Origin: Pseudonocardia sp. CNS-004
GTDB lineage: Bacteria; Actinomycetota; Actinomycetes; Mycobacteriales; Pseudonocardiaceae
Length of the DNA stretch: 64,000 nt
NCBI GenBank assembly: GCA_001942185.1
Contig: MKJV01000093.1
Span: forward strand, 1 to 64,000
Reading direction: 5' to 3'
Part shown: positions 62,237-64,000 of the stretch, piece by piece
Layout: every line of letters starts with the position of its first letter
Position numbering within the stretch: position 1 is the stretch's first letter
The notes under the pieces: model-generated
The model's input: only the letters and a program-made list of their open reading frames with translations
Databases searched by the model: none
Told to the model about the DNA's origin: nothing
Made by a program: the position numbers and the translations under genes

Positions 62237-63041
62237 ATGCTGAGCGTGCGCGGGCTGTCGGTGCGCTACGGGCGCTCGGTGCGGGCCCTGGAGGACGTCG
62301 ACGTCGAGGTCGGCGACGGGGTGCTCGCGGTGCTCGGCGGCAACGGCGCCGGGAAGTCGACCCTGCTGCGGACCGTCTCCGGCACCGTCAGGCTGCACGG
62401 TGGCGCGTCACCGGCGGTGAGGTCCTCGTCGACGCACGCGCGTCGATCGCCTCGACCCGGCCGAGGTGGTGCGTCGCGGGGTCGTCGCGGTGCCGGAGGG
62501 CAGGCAGGTCTTCAGCCGGATGACGGTGGAGGAGAACCTGCGGGCCGGTGGCCTCGGCGCCCGGTCGGCGACGGCACGGGCCGGGGCGCGGGAACGCGTG
62601 CACGAGCTGTTCCCGGTGCTCGTCGAGCGGGCGCGCCAGCGTGCGGGCCTGCTGTCCGGCGGTGAGCAGCAGATGCTCGCGATCGGGAGGGCCCTGATGT
62701 CCGGGCCCCGGCTGCTGCTGCTCGACGAGCCGTCACTCGGCCTGGCGCCGCAGATGGTGGCGCGGATCGCGGACATCATCCGCGAGATCCACGCCCAGGG
62801 CACCGCCGTCGTGCTGGTGGAGCAGAACGCGACGATGGCCCTGCAGGTGGCCGACCACGCCGTGGCGCTCGAGGTGGGCCGCGTGGCGCTCGCCGGACCG
62901 GCGTCGGAGCTGGCGGCCAGCGACGAGGTGCAGCGGCTCTACCTGGGCGGCCACGCCGAGTCTGCCGAGCAGGCGGAGGCCGAGGCACGCGCGGCGGAAC
63001 GGGAGCTGTCGGGCCGGACGCTCGCGAGGTGGGGGGCATGA
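62237..63041 (+). CDS. livF: Branched-chain amino acid/amide-type ABC transporter ATP-binding protein LivF (two frameshifts)
   Basis: About 268 aa. Walker A: VLGGNGAGKSTLLRTV; signature: LLSGGEQQMLAIGRAL; Walker B: RLLLLDEPSLGLAPQM; H loop VEQNATMAL. The PEGRQVFSRMTVEENL segment is characteristic of LivF. Frame changes near 62402 and 62450 lie between the P-loop and this segment. ATG 62237-62239 (MLSVRGLSVRYG). C-terminal tail HAESAEQAEAEARAAERE is a short charged extension. Partner of the livG at 63196; permease and binding protein are outside the window. Substrate unproven: branched-chain amino acids, urea or amides. Confidence 0.9.
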
Positions 63042-63199
63042 CTGTGCTCATCTGCCTCCGCTTCGCTCCGGCGGGCGACCGGGCCCTCGAGGCACCGCCC
63101 CGCTCCTCCGGTGCTCGGTCGCTCGTTCCTCGCTCCCTGCGCGCCTCCTCCGCGGGTCGGCGCCGGCCCGCTCGCCGCACCGCCGAGGTGGACCGGTGA
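63038..63199 (+). other. Inserted segment between livF and livG with 53-codon ORF
   Basis: An open frame ATG 63038 (overlapping the livF stop) to TGA 63199 (overlapping the livG GTG) encodes an Arg/Pro/Ala-rich peptide. The DNA is full of cgctccggc/ctcctcggtgctcggtcgctcg/ctcgctccct pieces typical of actinobacterial intergenic repeats. It is probably not a functional protein but an insertion that keeps both overlaps; a leader-like coupling ORF is the other possibility. Confidence 0.45.
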
Positions 63200-64000
63200 C
63201 CGCGGACACCGCACGGGCCGGCGCCGATGCCCGGACCGACCGGGCCGACGTCCCGGAGCTGCGGGTCGAGGGGGTGGGCCTGCGTTTCGCCGGGATCACC
63301 GCGCTCGACGACGTGTCGTTCACCGTGCGCCCCGGCACCGTGCACGCGCTCATCGGCCCGAACGGCGCAGGCAAGTCGAGCTGCTTCAACGTGATCTGCG
63401 GGGTCTACCACCCGACGGCGGGCCGGGTGCGGCTCGGCGACACCGTCCTGACCGGGATGCGCCCGCACCGCCTCGCCCGGCTCGGCGTGGGGCGCTCCTT
63501 CCAGAACATCGCGCTGTCGCAGCACTCGACGGTGCTGGACAACGTCATGCTCGGCCGGCACTCGCTCACCCGCGGCGGGTTCCTGTCGGGCGGCCTGCGG
63601 CTGCCGTGGGTCGCCCGGCAGGAGCGGGTGCACGCCCGGCGCGCCGCCGAGATCTGCGAGTTCCTCGGCATCGCCGACCGGCTGGACACGCCCGTCGCGG
63701 CCCTGCCGTACGGGGTGGCGAAGCTCGTCGACGTGGCCAGGGCGCTGGCCGTCGAGCCGCGGGTGCTGCTGCTCGACGAGCCGGCCGCGGGGCTCAACGC
63801 CGTGGAGACCGCGGTGATGGCGAGCACCATCCGCGCGCTCCGCGACGCGCTGGGGATCTCGGTGCTGCTGGTCGAGCACGACATGGGCCTGGTCATGGGC
63901 ATCGCCGACCGGGTGAGCGTGCTCGACTTCGGCCGGCTGATCGCCGACGGGGAGCCCGCGGTGGTGCAGCGCGACCCGGAGGTCGTGCGGGCCTACCTCG
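63196..64000 (+). CDS. livG: Branched-chain amino acid/amide-type ABC transporter ATP-binding protein LivG (partial)
   Basis: Open from GTG 63196-63198 to the window end with about 268 codons. Walker A: LIGPNGAGKSSCFNVICG; Q loop RSFQNIALSQHSTV; the signature is LPYGVAKLVDVARAL, the YG form usual for LivG; Walker B: LLLDEPAAGLN; H loop LLVEHDMGLVMG. These and the insert after the Q loop identify LivG. The C-terminal end is cut off (ends at VVRAYL, where LivG family proteins normally finish with a few more residues). GTG overlaps the stop of the small ORF upstream. Confidence 0.93.
   Translation, partial: MTADTARAGADARTDRADVPELRVEGVGLRFAGITALDDVSFTVRPGTVHALIGPNGAGKSSCFNVICGVYHPTAGRVRLGDTVLTGMRPHRLARLGVGRSFQNIALSQHSTVLDNVMLGRHSLTRGGFLSGGLRLPWVARQERVHARRAAEICEFLGIADRLDTPVAALPYGVAKLVDVARALAVEPRVLLLDEPAAGLNAVETAVMASTIRALRDALGISVLLVEHDMGLVMGIADRVSVLDFGRLIADGEPAVVQRDPEVVRAYL

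Overview
The window is very GC-rich DNA with dense, often overlapping genes (ATGA and GTGA junctions). Its gene families are actinobacterial: two resuscitation-promoting factors, a GTPase 'conservon', an XPB-type helicase with its associated protein, an F420-type (deazaflavin) reductase and TPP-riboswitch thiC/thiD. The combination fits a Pseudonocardiaceae-like actinomycete; that placement is an inference. The moaC-mog-moaE / rpf / small protein / helicase-associated / XPB neighbourhood resembles, from memory, the rv0861c-rv0867c region of Mycobacterium tuberculosis.

Layout. 1-4606 (minus): end of a Ser/Thr kinase, then a molybdenum hydroxylase operon coxL-coxS-coxM of the form II type. 4860-6512 (plus): a relic of a DUF234-type ATPase, an ECF sigma factor with a SnoaL-like tail, and a SnoaL-like protein. 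6575-9258 (minus): thiC and thiD, each behind its own TPP riboswitch. 9324-9760: a deazaflavin-dependent reductase. 9800-37100 (minus): a 27-kb block of two or three giant genes, the most remarkable part of the window. 37773-41707: a TPR protein, a two-component system and an HtrA-like protease. 42063-45211 (minus): coxD-coxE-xdhC, maturation genes for the molybdenum hydroxylase. 45716-49354: two Rpf genes flanking a moaC-mog-moaE operon, a MobA-like cytidylyltransferase and a small conserved protein. 49566-59836: the helicase-associated protein and XPB helicase, separated by a cvnABCD conservon on the other strand. 60203-64000: a GAF histidine kinase and response regulator, followed by livF and livG of a branched-chain amino acid-type ABC transporter.

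The giant-gene block starts at 37100 with a secreted or membrane-anchored protein of about 3,740 aa. It has an N-terminal hydrophobic segment, a Lys/Asp/Glu-rich stretch, more than 35 regularly spaced Cys pairs, and a C-terminal membrane region of the kind seen in polymorphic toxins. Overlapping its stop is a chain of about 3,600 aa that combines about eight helix-turn-helix-like repeats, a SecA-like ATPase, membrane segments, an amidohydrolase-like domain and a clan CD (C80/CHAT-like) His/Cys peptidase-like domain. A third segment of about 1,765 aa carries two nuclease-like domains, an MFS-like membrane region and a second copy of the peptidase-like domain. I read this as a candidate undescribed export, effector or toxin-like system. 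No function is proven by the sequence.

Quality warning. Many well-known genes (coxL, thiC, coxD, coxE, moaC, moaE, xpb, cvnA and others) are broken by one-base changes. Where I can tell, adding one base, usually in a G/C run, restores the family frame. Two imperfect tandem duplications also look like unmerged read or contig overlaps. I therefore annotate each such gene as one unit and flag the frame changes; they are more likely sequencing errors than real pseudogenes.
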